From the NCBI GenBank assembly GCA_018296165.2, contig JACKQL020000034.1, forward strand, positions 496,001 to 560,000: 64,000 bases of DNA, read 5' to 3'. This document shows positions 1 to 11,813 of the stretch, one piece after another. The stretch's first letter is position 1, and the number at the start of each line of letters is the position of its first letter. The notes under the pieces are model-generated. The model was given only the letters and a program-made list of their open reading frames with translations. It searched no databases and was not told the origin of the DNA. The translations under genes and the position numbers were made by a program. The DNA is from Termitomyces sp. T153. Taxonomy: Eukaryota; Basidiomycota; Agaricomycetes; Agaricales; Lyophyllaceae.

Positions 1-840
1 TTCCCCTTGCCAAATTTACTTACAATAACATGCCTCACTCCACCACTGGAGTTTCCCCCTTCTACACCAACAAGGGCTACAACTCCCAGCTCACCCTGTT
101 CCTCAAGGATATCCCCTCCCATGTTGCCTACAAAGTTGCCTACAAAGTTGCCAAAGATCTCTGATCCCTCCACCAGTTTCACTGAGATGAAATCAACACT
201 GCTAATCAAGCCTACTCCAAATGTGCCAATGCCCAACACAATCCCACCCCCAACTAGTCTCCTGGCACTCTAGTCTGGCTCAATCAATGAAACCTCAAGA
301 CCTGGAGGCTCTCCATGAAGCTTGACCACAAAGGACTTGGCTCCTTCAAGATTCTCCAGAAGGTCTTAACACATGCCTACAAGCTCAACCTACTCCTGGA
401 CCTGAAGGGCCTTCACCCCATCTGCCATATCTGCCTCCTTGAAGAACATACTCTGGCCCCCTTTCCTAGACAATGCTCTAGTCAACCACCCCCCATTGAG
501 GTTAAGGACAAATATCATCATGAAGTCAACCAAATCCTTGACTCCTGCTTGGTCCATGGTCAACCCCACTACCTGGTCTATTAGAAGGGCTATGGACCTG
601 AGGACAACACTTGGAAGCCTCACAAAAACCTCAATGGAGCCCCTGCCAAACTCTGAGACTTCCATCAATGACACCCCACCAAGCCCCAGGATCCCCAGGA
701 CCAGTTGACACAGATGGCATTAGTGAGTGTAACCCCCACCTCTGAATTTAGCAGGGATTCTACTCCCATGAGTAACCCCCTGCATGTTTTTACTTCTGAT
801 TTCCTGACACAGTTTAAAAAGCTCAATTGTCCAGGCTGGA
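1..840 (+). pseudogene. Gypsy element A: pol 3' end (integrase C-terminus and chromodomain)
   Basis: This is the tail of a Ty3/gypsy (chromovirus) polyprotein entering from the left edge. The first codons read as the end of the integrase core (a FTYNNMPHSTTGVSPF-like stretch). A KLDHKGLGSFKILQKV segment follows near 315, then a degraded HPICHICLLEEHT block (HPVFHVSLL in intact relatives). A chromodomain-like stretch (EDNTWKPHKNLNGAPAKL) ends near 660 and a short C-terminal tail runs to about 840. Integrase inserts element cDNA, and chromodomains target insertion to modified histones. Several TAG/TGA stops interrupt the frame, so this is a relic. The gag-to-integrase part lies outside the window. 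It converges tail to tail with the antisense gene that ends at 933. Confidence 0.85.
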
Positions 841-932
841 GGTTTAAAAAAGTCATATATGCATGCTACAAAATTATATAATGAGACAAAGTTTGTGAGT
901 CTGATGTAGAGTGCAGGTTCAAGATGCCCTCC

Positions 933-2605
933 CTACTCTCCCTCCTCCAGAATCCTCTGCACTACACCCCTGACTAAATCAACCTCCATCTGGGCAACCA
1001 CCATGCCAAGAACCTCTGGTTGCTCCAGTAGAGGCTCCTCCATGTTGGTTGCAACCTTCCACCATGTCCCAGGGGCTGCTGCATTCCTCTGCTGATGCCC
1101 TGCCAACAGCCATGCCATCTGCCAAGACCCCTGCTCCAACTCCAGAGGGAGTTCTCTGGATATCCATGCTAACCTATCCTGCACCAATGCATGCACAGCC
1201 AATGCTCTGTCCAGGAGAACCCAGTGCTGTTGGACCCAATCTATCAGCTTGTGTCAGTAGGACCAGCAGAGCAAGAAACAAAAAGGACTCACAGATCACC
1301 CTCCTGTGCTTTAAGGCCACCTTGTTGGCCAGTCACTCTTTGTGTTGTTTTCCTGCCTCCACCACTACTCTGGCCACCTCTGCCTTCATGGCCTCCTGCT
1401 GCACCTCCACTCTCTGCTCTGCTTATGCTTCCAACTGCCCTAGCCATTCCTACAATTCCTGCACCTCCAATGACTGCTCTCTGATTGTCTGCATAGCCAC
1501 TCCTAACTCCCACTATGCCATATCTTGGTTCTTCTGCACCTTGTCATGTTCTTGCTGAACCACATCACAATCCCCCTCCACTCTTCAGACTTTGTCTTCA
1601 CATAACAACAGCAGTTGGGTCAATGCCTCTGCCACTGCTGCCAATATGTCTCAGGGAGTATAGGGGAGGGACCAGAGGTCCCTCCAAAACCCCCCACTAA
1701 AGATCCTGAGCTTGAAGAGTACACAAGTGGCCCCAGAGGGCCCACCATTAACTCCTCTCTTTGCAGCTGCTTGCTAGGCCCCACCTCTGGTGAGGGGGAT
1801 GCCTTCTGCTTCCCCTTGTTATGTGTTGCTAAAACCCCCTCCCTCTGCCCACTCTGCAGAGGTCCTGCCTTCATTGTGGACTGCCTCATACTTTCTCTGC
1901 TCTTCACTCCAGAACTCCAACTTGACACCCTGCCCCTGCATCCCTCAAGCATCTGCTCTGATACCCATGCCACATCCCACTCCTGCTCCTCTAACATGCA
2001 GGCCACATGCCAACTCAATGAAATGGGGCACTTCTTGTGCCTTGTCCAACATGGGAGACACACTGAGGTGTCTCAACAGGAACCCAGCATTGGGGCCTTG
2101 AACTCACAATGCTCCCCCCACCTAGCACAGAGAGCACACTACAAAAGCAAGTCAGTCAAAATCTAGCACAATAACAGTGGCCACTCACCAGGGCCTCTGC
2201 TTGGCACCATTCAAGGGTCAGAGGACTCTGCACTTGCCCCACCACCTCTGCAAACTTCTCTGGGGTCACCTCTGCCTGAGCAACCTGCAGTACCTCTGGG
2301 ATGGCTTGGATCTCCTCTAAACCAAAATTGGGCCTTGACAAACACCCCACTGATGCTGGAGCTGACCATGCCAGAACTCCACTACAAGACAAAACCTCTG
2401 ACAAACTAGCCACTGCTGTGAACAATTCTGTCAAATTCGATAAGCAACTCTGGAGCACAGAGAAAACAGAACCATGCTCACAACTATAATACATTGCCTT
2501 TACCCATCTGCAGTCACAATGGAAATCAGATTCCCCTGAGAAGGAGGGGGCAGGAGATGCTGATGACAAAGCTGATGACACTGAGGATTGAACTGAGGAA
2601 GACAT
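933..2605 (-). pseudogene. Antisense intron-bearing gene in gypsy A: Zn2Cys6-like cluster plus coiled coil
   Basis: On the strand opposite pol, three exons can be read. Exon 1 (2605-2189) starts MSSSVQSS and is open for 139 codons. A 50-nt intron (2188-2139) has donor GTGAGT, a CTGAC branch-like motif and acceptor TTTTGTAG, in phase 0. Exon 2 opens with CALCARWGEHC, then CLPCWTRHKKC 15 residues later: two C-x2-C-x6-C units, as in Zn(II)2Cys6 DNA-binding clusters. One TGA (2075-2073) separates them. A basic, Ser-rich stretch follows, then a Gln/Glu/Leu-rich coiled coil (about 1554-1310) with stops and one frameshift. A second intron (about 1299 or 1292 to 1248) leads to exon 3, which ends at 933. 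Cluster plus coiled coil is the usual plan of fungal zinc-cluster regulators. The function here is unknown. A homologous start survives in element D (34956). Confidence 0.7.
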
Positions 2606-2639
2606 GAGGAAAAGTTTGGGAATCCCAGAGTATGTCTGA

Positions 2640-2665
2640 TCCTTTTAATGACTTGAGAAGAACCC
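2640..2665 (-). promoter_or_regulatory. TATA-like box upstream of the antisense gene (element A)
   Basis: On the minus strand a CATTAAAAGG sequence lies about 35-50 nt before the antisense ATG at 2605. Element D has TTATTAAAAGGGG at the matching place before its antisense ATG at 34956. The shared position suggests a core promoter for the antisense transcript; this is inference. Confidence 0.35.
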
Positions 2666-2800
2666 CCTTTCAGATGGCAGCCATGCTTTGACTTCATTCT
2701 CCACACCATCACCACTTGCTGTGGTTTAATTAATATTACTCAGCTTTGGTTCCCATGCTTCTGCCAATCCCTGACCTATGCCCCATGTCTCAAGAGTCTT

Positions 2801-2819
2801 AATGCTAAAGGGGGGGTGA
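2801..2819 (+). other. Polypurine tract of element A
   Basis: A purine run (AAAGGGGGGGTGA) directly abuts the 3' LTR, as expected for the plus-strand primer of a gypsy retrotransposon. Element D has GAAGGGGGGGTAA at the same place. Confidence 0.8.
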
Positions 2820-3657
2820 TGTTACAACCCACTCCCTGGAACCCCAACCTTGTTTCCAGCCACCCCACCCCCCTGGAGTTACCCCTGACACCCCCTCAAA
2901 CACCCCTGACCTTTGCTGACCTACAATGCCTACTCCAGGTAACTCCAACACTTCTCCAGAAAACCCTGATAGCCCCCTGGCTAACTCTGACACTTTCTCC
3001 ACAACCATCAATCTTTCTCCTGCCTCTCCTAGGCCCCTGAAACCCTCCCCCACTGTTTCTGACTCTGGCATATATCACCAGCTCATCACCCTAGTTTACC
3101 CAACCAACTTCAGAGCATCACAATGACTCCAGAACAGCCCACATCCTCAACTGATTTCATCAGAACATCACTGTGGCCCATCCCCTAATTACAATTGATA
3201 CTCATTGACTCCATGCAGCTTCAACAAGCCCCACTACCAGACCTGCTGTCCCCCAGAGCTCTCCAGTAGTCAGTATATAAGTTGTAGAGTTGCACTTTAT
3301 ACTCTAGTCTTGAAATTACATTTACTTGATTACTTGTGTCTCATGTTTCTCTCTGTTTTGTCTCTATCTCTATTTTTAGTCTCAAATCCATCTTTTTTCT
3401 CAGTTCTGTCTCATCTTGCCTTTGTCTCATCTCAACTGTCTTGGTTTTCCTTTCCATCTCTAAGTTCCTTTCATCTTTGATGTCATTACAAACTCTGCAC
3501 ATGCACCACAAACCTTCAAACATTCTTATGACAATTCCAGACCTTGCCTTATGCTTGGCCCCACAACCCATCATTCCTGATTGATTCCCCATCAAACTCT
3601 GGCTCTGCAAGGACTCACCTAGTGTAGCTGAGCCCCCATGGTCAGCAGAACCTGACA
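2820..3657 (+). repeat. 3' LTR of gypsy element A
   Basis: The LTR runs from TGTTACAACCCACTCCC to GCAGAACCTGACA and is the same family as the D and G LTRs, though shorter. It holds a TATATAAG box near 3276 and an AGTCTTGAAATTACA stretch downstream; the D and G LTRs have AGTCTTGATATTACA there. To the right the sequence returns in frame to the pol of element F, so A inserted into F. Confidence 0.85.
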
Positions 3658-6502
3658 ATGAGTTCCTCCTGCTGACTGTTCCAATTTTCATGTTGAATGT
3701 TCTAGAGGATGTCCACCTCTGCTTCCTCAATGGCTAGACCTTCCATGGCTTAATCATGAATAATTTGGGGCAGAGGAGCATGATGTTTCTATTGTTGTCT
3801 CCTCCAGTGCCATGGTCTGCTCTCCAGGACAGGGCATCTGGCTTCCCCATACTCTGGCCTGGCTTGTGGTGCAATAAGAAGTTGAAGTTGGCTAGATAGA
3901 GGGACCACTGGGCTTGTCAGCAGTTGAGCTTCTTAGCTGTCTGGAAGTATTTGAGGTTCTTGTTGTCAGATTCTGCTAATCATAGGGGCTCAGCTTAACT
4001 GAGTGAGTCCTTACTAGGTGGATGCAACATCCTGCACTGATAACCTAGCATTTAGAGAAGGTGCAGACTTCAGATACTTATGAGGGTAAGCAAGGTGGCA
4101 GGAGGTGTTGGTTGTGATCAGGGGGCAGGCCATGGTGATATACTAATGGGATCAGATGGGAATGCAGGCCACCCTTGAGTTGTTGTGATGCTCTAGGGCT
4201 GGTCAGATAAGTCTGGATGACAAACCAGTGACATATGCTGGCATCAGGAACAGTGGAGGAGAGTTCCAGGGACTTAGGAGAGGCAGGGGAAGCATTGAAG
4301 GCTGCAGGGAACACATCAGAGTTAGCCAGGGGATTGTTGGGGTTTGCTGAAGAAGCATCACAGTTACTAGGAGTGGGCGCTGTGAGTGAACAAAGGTTGG
4401 AGGAGTTTGAGGAGGCATTGGGGGGAACTTCAGGGGAGTGAGGTGGCCAAGAACAAGGTCTGGGGTTCTGGAAGTGGGTTGTGATACTTGTGATCCATCC
4501 AAACCTCACTTATGCTGTACACCCTCCAGGAAGTGCCACCACTATTCAAAGGACTGAATGATGGCCAGCATCTCCTTGTCATGGATCTTGTAGTTGTGCT
4601 TCACTGCATTCAGGCTCTTGAAGTAAAAGGCCACTAGATGCCACTTCTCATCCTCCAGGGACTGTTGTGATAGAACAGCCCCAGTAGCAAAGTCAGAACT
4701 GTCAGCTTCTACTCAGAAGAGAGAGTTGTCATCCAGAAAGAGGAGGACTGGTCTGGAGGTGACAGCACACTTAAAAGCATTGAAGGCCATCTGCTCTAGA
4801 GGCCCCCAGCTCCAGGTAGTGTCCTTTGCAGTGAGGTTGAATAGAGAGCAGGCATGATATGAGAAGTCCTGGATGAATCTCCAGTAGAAGTTAGTGAAGC
4901 CTAGGAAGGCCTGCACTTTCTTCTTGTTCTTGGGCTCTGGCCACTCTGCAACACCTGCCACCTTCAGTAGGTCCATCTCTGCAGCTCCATGCAAGATGAT
5001 CAGCCTGAGATACTCAATCTAGGTCTGCTCAAACTCACACTTCTCTAGTTTGAGATAGAGCTAGTGATAGCAGAGGCATTCCAAGATGAGGCATGTGATC
5101 CAGTAGTGCTCCTCCAACATTTTAGTGTAGATGAGGATGTTGTCAAGGTATATGCACTCTATGCCTTTAGCAATAAGATCCTGGAAGATATCATTCATCA
5201 CTGTCTGGAAGGTGACCAGGCTATTAGTGAGTCTGAAGAACATGACAAGAAGTTTGAACAATCTCTAGTTGGTCCAGAAAGTGGCCTTTCATTCATCCCC
5301 CTTATGGATGTGCATGTTGTTGTAGCCCCACCAGATGTCCAGTTTAGTGAAGTATTGTGCACCACAAAGGTTATTGATGAGCTTGGAGATGAGGAGGAGG
5401 GGATAGTGGCTCTTCACAGTCATGGCATTAAGAACCTGGTAGTTCTGGACCAATCAGAGTGAACCATTCTTCTTTTTGATTAAGAAGACTAGAGAAGCCA
5501 TTGGGGATTTGGAGGGGCAGATGTGACTAGAGTCCAGATTCTCTTGCAGGAAGGCATCAAGCTTGTCCTGCTCCTTGGGTGCTAGCAGGTAGACCTTGCA
5601 GCTCAAGGGCTTAGAATCCAGCATTGATTCAATGGCATGGTCCTACTGTTTGCACTCTGGGAGTGAGTCAAACAAGGCTTGAGAGGACATGTTTGAGGAC
5701 ATGTGGAGGTATGGAGGCATGACATCCTAGAACACATGGGGTGTGGAGTTGGCAGTGAACACCTGGGCCAGCTGCTGGGATGTGGTCTGGCTAGCCTGGA
5801 TCTCTATGGCAGAGGGCAGTGAGCATAAGGTGGTGGTGTAGACTCAGTTTCCAACTTCCACTGCCTTGTTCAGGAGCTCTGGGTCACATATGCCTCCAAA
5901 CTCCTCTCCTAGTTTCTCCTTCAGAGCTCTGCCACTGCTCTAGTCATCCTTGTAGAGGGCCTTTCTACAGGGAAATGCTAGGGGCAGGGAGTCTAAGAGG
6001 TCTAGATCCATGAAGAGGAGATGGCCAGCACAGCATGCCTAGATGGCTGCACATTCTCAAACTTCAGCCTGGCACTCTTCTCTGACCTTGATAATGCAAG
6101 TAGAGCACCTTGAATGGCACCAGCTCATAGTTACATTGCCCTGGGCCCAGTCTACTTTGAAGTTGTGCTCCCAGAGCTACATGAAACCAAGGATCTGTCC
6201 TGCTTGCCCAAACTGGTGATGGCAAAGACTGTGTGCTCAGTGTGATTCTGGTAGTGGAGGATGAGGTCTACCATGGAGCTGATGGTGCTGGCTTTGTTAG
6301 GTGTTCTGTCAATGTTGAACACCAGAATAGGCTGGAAAAGTGGCTGCATGGTCAGGCCATGGCACTTCACAAACTCCAAGTCTAGGAACAGTTCCATTGC
6401 TCTGCTATCCAGAAGGAGGGTAACTCTGCAAGTTTGCTGAATGTCCATGGTCTCAATTTCTACATTGAGGCATACCAAGTTTGTAGATGGGCTCAAGGCC
6501 AC
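3658..6502 (-). pseudogene. Gypsy F pol fragment: protease, RT, RNase H
   Basis: The protease is at 6502-6152 and its active site reads LLDSRAM instead of DSGA. RT pieces include the FFRLTNSLVTFQTVMNDIF block (5261 leftwards) and the catalytic box YLDN (5150-5139), with the second Asp changed to Asn. The connection block QAFLGFTNFYWRFI is at 4994-4713. RNase H continues leftwards and is split by a solo LTR at 3964-4486; excising that LTR restores a WMDHKN.KYFQ stretch. Many stops show this is a dead copy. Confidence 0.8.
3964..4486 (-). repeat. Solo LTR (D family) inside gypsy F
   Basis: The ends are TGTCAGATT on the left and GTGATA on the right (plus strand), flanked by 5-bp duplications CTTGT at 3959-3963 and 4487-4491. 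Read on the minus strand it matches the start (ATCACAACCCACTTCC) and end (AGCAGAATCTGACA) of the D/A-type LTR with internal deletions. No internal element sequence is present, which points to LTR-LTR recombination. Confidence 0.8.
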
Positions 6503-6738
6503 TATGTACCACTAGAGTAGTCAGCACTTCCAGGCAGGGCAGTGCTGATGGAGCCTAGCTGGCATTGAGAGGCTTGGCTTGGACTCCAAAGTTGGCATTT
6601 GTATGTCTGGAGAGAAAGGTTGAGATTCTTCTGTTTCAGAATGATTGACATTGGGAAGGGCAATTTCATTTTCTAATGACAGACATGAGAATCTGTTAGT
6701 ACTCAGCAATGGAGGCATACACCTCATATGTCACTTGA

Positions 6739-7953
6739 CTAGAAATCCTCCTCCAGGCCTGGAGGGGGGGGTGCACAAACACCAATCTCCTCCAGGGTCA
6801 ACTCCAGTGCCAGCTCATCTGGTGATGGAGCTCTTGTGGTGTTCTTTGCAGCCAACAGCTGCAGGAGAAGCTCCTCCTGCTCTGCCATAGAGAAGTAGCA
6901 CACCTCCAGACTTAAAGAGCAGTGTTGTGCAAAGTGCCCTGGTTTCTTGCATCTCTGGCACAGTAGCAACATGGGGCAATGCTGTTGGGCTGCATTTACA
7001 TCTATGGGAATGCCCAGCAGCAAGGGGTACAGTATGGGGATGGCTGGAGCAGGAGTGGGTGCTGGGAGTGCAGAAGTGGAGTAACAGGGGCTGGCAGCCA
7101 GAGCAGGGCATTGCATTGGGTGCAAGCAGTGGAGCTCCCATCAGATCTCCATGAGCTGCTACTGATCCTGGGCCACCTTGTACCAGGAGGCAATTCTTTC
7201 ATCATCCAGGCAGCCCTCAGCCAGGTTGTTGATGTACTCTATCAGTGCAGGGTGCAAACCATCCTAGAACACAAGGCATAGTTGAAGACTGTCAGGGTAG
7301 GTGGCTTGCTCAACTAGCAACCAGAATGAGTTGATGTCCTTGTCCAGTATCCACCTCCCTTGCCCATACTGCTCCCTGTTATGCAGTGCTAAAGCAGTGG
7401 TTTTGGCAAAGAACTCTGCTCAGAAGTCTTTTTTGAAGGCAGCTCAATCTGCAAAGCTTCTAACACCTCAAGAGCATTGGAACACCTATAGTGCATAGGT
7501 GGAGGCCCATCCAAACTTCATATACAACAGTGCCCAAGCTATCTTCAATGTGTCAGAGTCAAAGGCATCTCTGCTGAGGTGGATGTAGGTGAGACAGGAC
7601 TGTAGGAAGCACTCCCTGCTGAAATGAGCACCATTGTATGTGTCTGGAAGCACAGGATGTGGGATCTACAACTAGAGGGTTACCAGAGCTATGAGAGTGA
7701 CTACAGTGACCACTTGGGATGGTTCTGCTGCCAGGAGTGGTGTGGAAATAGGGGGCAGGCACTCTAGCAGTGCCTGGAGGGATGGGAAAATATAATTGGT
7801 GGTCTGATGGAGAGTAGAGAGTTTAGTTATGTGATGGGTGAGGAATAATTGACTCAGTTGCACCTGGTTCTCTAGGTGAAGCAGGTGAGTCCAGGCTTTG
7901 TTCTGAGAGGCCAGAGCCTCTGGAGGAGTGTCTGGAATGGCAAGCTGAGACAT
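6739..7953 (-). pseudogene. Gypsy F gag (capsid and CCHC zinc knuckle)
   Basis: The frame starts MSQLAIPDTPPEALASQNKAW and has a Gln/His/Leu-rich helical N-terminus, a broken capsid region, and the zinc knuckle CQRCKKPGHFAQHC (C-x2-C-x4-H-x4-C) near 6950. It ends with an acidic ELTLEEI...GLEEDF tail. Gag forms the particle and binds element RNA through the knuckle. The knuckle cysteines and histidine are intact, but stops and shifts interrupt the capsid. Confidence 0.8.
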
Positions 7954-8048
7954 AGAGTTCTGTGGGTGCTTAATTCTGGTGGGAAAGCAACAGATAGGGG
8001 CTCAGAAGTTCCTTACAAGCTATGAGGGGCTGCCAGACCAGAGTTAGA

Positions 8049-8059
8049 GACTTGTTCTG
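8049..8059 (-). other. Primer-binding site of gypsy F, complementary to its own LTR
   Basis: On the minus strand AGAACAAGTCT lies two nucleotides after the 5' LTR. Its perfect reverse complement AGACTTGTTCT occurs inside the same LTR (8186-8196). Element C has the same pair. This fits Tf1-type self-priming rather than tRNA priming. Confidence 0.65.
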
Positions 8060-8061
8060 CT

Positions 8062-8419
8062 GTAAGGGCCACCTCCAGGAGTGGCAGCTCAATTATGCAG
8101 CTAGCAGAGGGGAATCTGAGGTATATTAGCAAGGCAGTTGACAACACAAATGGCAACTAATCACCTAGCAGAGGGAAATCCAAAGAGAACAAGTCTAGGG
8201 ATCCTTGCTGCTTGATATAGCACATCAGTGGGCAACAGAGGCATGGGAATGACTGTACAGAAGGCTGAAGCTAGCCTTCACCCTAGGGAGGTGCTTGACA
8301 AGGAACTATGAGCAGTTCTGAGGGTTTCCAGAGATCTCCAGAAGTCTGGAATGAGCTGTGAAGATTGCCATAGAGATTAGAAATGGAAGTTGGAGGTCAG
8401 AAATGGAAGTTCTCTGACA
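8062..8419 (-). repeat. 5' LTR of gypsy F
   Basis: Seen on the plus strand it runs from TGTAAGGGCCACC to TCTCTGACA, the reverse complement of the C-family LTR (TGTCAGGGG...CCCTTACA). It is diverged from the C copies, so F is older. Confidence 0.8.
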
Positions 8420-8986
8420 GCCCCAGTGGCTGAATGATTGGTGGAGACTCCCCTAATGGCTGCAGCTCTAGTTGCTGCACTCACCTCAGCTCCATTGGCA
8501 CTAGTTGAGAAGCTATCTTAGGCATCCCCTCCAGCATGTCTCATCTACTAGAAGTTGTGACCTCTTTGGTCCCACCTCCTTGTGCTAAGCATTGGGTGGT
8601 TTTGCAAGTCAGTTCAGTCATTGTTGATCACTGCTGTCCCCTGTCCAGGAGAACATGACCATCCTGTCTAAGTTGCATGGGTCCAGAGTGTGACTCCATG
8701 CCAACATAGCCAGCACAATTCTTGAATCAAAGTTTTTTACAAAACTGATGTCAAAGCTGATTTAGCTTTCAATGGATATGCTCAGGTTCTCTGGATTTCC
8801 ATACAAGTACCACATTGGGTACTTCAAGAAATGTAACATTGTTATGGTTTATATTCTTACATTCACACAGATACAGAAGAAGTATCCCAATTACTATGAT
8901 TCCTGTACATAGTATAAAACAACAAACAATGTCCTTATGTAAGCAATAGTGTATAGGTAAAATGTACAATATGTAAAATATAACAA
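8420..8986. other. Relic DNA without recognisable gene
   Basis: This CpG-poor stretch lies between the F LTR and the copia gag fragment. The minus frame at 8969-8769 encodes a hydrophobic stretch that I do not recognise. I see no structure beyond likely copia relic DNA near the right end. Confidence 0.4.
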
Positions 8987-9720
8987 TTAAATTAGTAAAA
9001 TATAATCTAAGGAGCCTAGCCCATTACATGAGGCAAACAGTATGGAAGGAAACATTGAAGTGCATGAGGAGAACATTCTTGAACTTAGTATCATCAATTT
9101 GGACACCAAATGCAGCATGCTTCTGCTTAGCAGACTGAAGAGCCTGAATATAGACAGAGATAGGGCAAGTGGGCTCATGCTGGACTTTGTAGAATGCTGC
9201 ACAAGCAGTCATGTAGTTACCAATATTCAACTTTTCAAAATAAGCCTTGGGAGCAGTCCAGGCAGCAGTACCAGTCTCACAATCCTCAACAAGGTACTGA
9301 TACTCATCTGAACCTTTCTATAAATGTACCCACCCAGCATCCCATCTGACCTATTCCAATCCTTCTTCTCCTCCAGATCAAGTGCAGTGATCTTGCCAGT
9401 AACAATCCCAGTCATGCCAATAGTGCAGAGAGCACTGTCATCTTCTTGGTCCATATGAACCAATTAGAATCATTGAGTTTCTCAGGAACATTGTGATGCA
9501 AGAGGTCAAGAACAAATGAGGAAGTTGACAGGACATAATGGTTGAGGTGATATGTGAAAGAAGGACAAGAAGCAGCAATGGGTTGATTAAGTTTGGGCTG
9601 TGGCCCATAACTTGTTAAAGGTAGAGATGGCAAAGGGGTGGGAGAACATGAGAAAACATGCAAGAGGAACACAGAAACCTTTTCAGGTCTACAGAGATGC
9701 ACACAATGTGCTGAACACAA
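8987..9720 (-). pseudogene. Ty1/copia gag fragment
   Basis: Minus-strand pieces read as a copia Gag N-terminus. A KLNDSNWFIWTKKMT motif lies near 9480, then an ALDLEEKKDWNRSDG stretch (9463 leftwards). After a frameshift comes a LVEDCETGTAAW...YFEKLNIGNYM stretch and a helical VQHEPTCPISVYIQAL region ending near 9027. These match the start of copia gag polyproteins (a W-x2-W core with a short helical repeat domain). No zinc knuckle or pol is visible. Confidence 0.65.
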
Positions 9721-11155
9721 GATGACATGAGCAGTAGTATTGCAACAGTATAGAAAATTGAAAAAATGTCATGTAACTAAACTATGATGTATGTATATGG
9801 TTAGTATCTAAAGGGATGTCACATGCAGACATCCCAGCTGCTTCAACACCAAATTGACCATTGATAAGACCCACTTGTTGCTGAGTGCTATTTTCAGCAT
9901 TTCTGATTGGATAGCAGCTGATTATATTGACATGGCACAAGTCATGATACTCAGCATGTGAGGCCTAGCCCCAAGATTACAAGCCATATCACATGGAGTC
10001 TGGACTTTAGGTCTAGAATAACAAGGCCAAGACCTTTCTTAGCAATGATTGCTAGCAACTTTTCTGGAAACAACACAGCTTTCCCTCCAAAAATGGACAT
10101 ATTGACAATTGTGTGATTTTTTACTTGTCATTTTTCTTATTGAGCTTACAAACATACTTGAATGGTGTTTACACTTCAGGTATTGACATCAGACATGCTC
10201 TTTTCTTGAGATTTATTACCTTTATGCATCACATTGACCTTGCTTACTTTTTACTTGGTCACCAGATTAACACCTCATATGTATCATAAACACTTTGGCA
10301 GATGCCATTGCTGGAGGTGACTACTACTTCCTTTCTTATACTATACTATACAAACAGTATAAATACTGCCTGTACAATAGAGACTGCATAAAATGAACAG
10401 AGTACTGTTCTCCTCTCTCTCTCTAAGCTTACCAGCTTAAGATCACTTTTTGCTCTTTGACTTGCTATTGACAACAACTTGGCAACAGTCTTGCTGACCT
10501 TGACATTGACTATGTAGTACCAACTGAGGGTGTCCTTATTATTATTTTGACTTAGCAATGCTAGCAACTATGGCTAGCAACTAGTTTACATTCATCCTCC
10601 CCAGTCTCTTTATCATTACTGTCTCCTTTTCTTCCAACTCCCCTTTTACCACTTAGTTCCACCTTCCTGAGCAACCCCTTTCATCTTCATTCTTTTCCCC
10701 TTCCTTTGTCTAGTAACCTTTCATTACCATCTAGCAGCTTAGGCTAGTGTTAGTGACTATCTTCACTTCCTGTTCACTCCACACCCCATTTGTTCTTGTT
10801 TTCTGGGATGGTTACTAACTTGCCCTCACTATTAACTTCCTACTGCCAGCTACCCTATCTAGTGACTAGTGTTAGGTCTTTTGTTTGGTTTCCTGCATGA
10901 CACTAGGCAGTATAGGAGCACATCACCATTCAACTATTCTCATTGACTTCTATGTTTCTCAACCCCTGAACTCTCTTTCTATTATATGCAAATTTATCAT
11001 TGTTTTATTGATTCTCCTCTCTCCTTCCTTTATATTTCACTTAATTCACAAACTCCTTAGTTCTCTATATAAACTCATTGTATTCAACTACTGGTCTTGA
11101 GGCAAATCAATACAGTTGTTTCCTCTTCTTCTCTCTTGCTTGCTCTCATCTCTCT
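9721..11155. other. Non-coding relic zone, possible copia 5' leader or LTR
   Basis: No coding sequence can be supported here. The 10346-10567 minus frame and the pyrimidine-rich 10580-11150 stretch may be decayed leader or LTR sequence of the copia element. A TATAAATACT-type motif (minus strand, near 10360) could be an LTR TATA box. I could not find matching LTR ends. Confidence 0.3.
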
Positions 11156-11374
11156 TATGGTGCAGGCCACTTATAGGCCACCAAAATGGGACAGATGCCC
11201 AATTGGCCAGGAGGCCATTTTTTTTTTTTGATTTTTGCCATGTTGGAGAGTCAAAACTGGGTATTTTACAGGTTCAGTACATAGTAATATGTACATACAT
11301 CATCTCAAATCTTACCCTTCCAAAAATGCCATCCCTAAAAAAGTATCTTTGAGTTGCTGCTTCACAAGCCCACA
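11156..11374 (+). mobile_element. TIR element X, left end (split by gypsy B)
   Basis: It begins TATGGTGCAGGCCACTT and can be aligned with the 54805 MITE over about 180 bp (GACAGATGCC, GGAGGCC, AAAACTGGGTATTTTACA). An ORF start (ATGCCATCCCTAAAAAAG) near 11323 runs into the B insertion. It continues in frame at 43620 once one copy of CTGCA is removed. X is a TA-flanked, probably Tc1/mariner-like DNA transposon; its right end was not found. Confidence 0.55.
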
Positions 11375-11379
11375 CTGCA

Positions 11380-11559
11380 TGTAACATTTCCATTACAGGT
11401 CACACAGCTTATGGTTCACCCAACATAAGTCAAAACCAGTCAATAGTTCTGTCTACTAAGTATGAAGTAAGGTGTTGCCTTACATAAGGTCACATGATGC
11501 TATTAGTGTAATTAACCAATAAGTAAGATATATATGCATATAATAGATGCTCCATTACA
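11380..11559 (-). repeat. 3' LTR of gypsy B
   Basis: It runs from TGTAACATTTCC to TCCATTACA (plus strand) and is 180 bp. Relative to the 5' LTR it lacks about 27 bp (an AGTACTAGTACAATAC-containing block). The polypurine tract follows on its right (11561-11571, read as AAAAGGGGGGT on the minus strand). Confidence 0.85.
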
Positions 11560-11813
11560 TACCCCCCTTTTGAGTTCATTAATGGACTCACTTCTACACT
11601 ACTAAGTCAAAGAATAAAGGGTGGGATACAGCATCCCACCCAAGGGTGTGCACTGGAATTTGCATGTGAATTCCTATGTATATCAGTAGTAGAATCAACC
11701 AATTCTATGTGGACAAGTATACTTCAGTGCAATGGCCAACTGCACTGAGTATATAATATGGGCTGCTCAAGCCCATGTACAATGACCAATTTGTGGTGAA
11801 CTACAATAGTAGC

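Larger units (their letters stand above)
3658..8419 (-). mobile_element. Gypsy element F (C family), interrupted by A
   Basis: This minus-strand Ty3/gypsy keeps, from right to left, a 5' LTR (8419-8062), a primer-binding site, gag, protease, RT and RNase H. At 3658 its RNase H/integrase linker (a SQQEEL motif, also in C) stops at the end of element A's LTR. Its 3' part must lie left of A, outside the window. It is CpG-poor and full of stops. It is closely related to element C. Confidence 0.8.
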
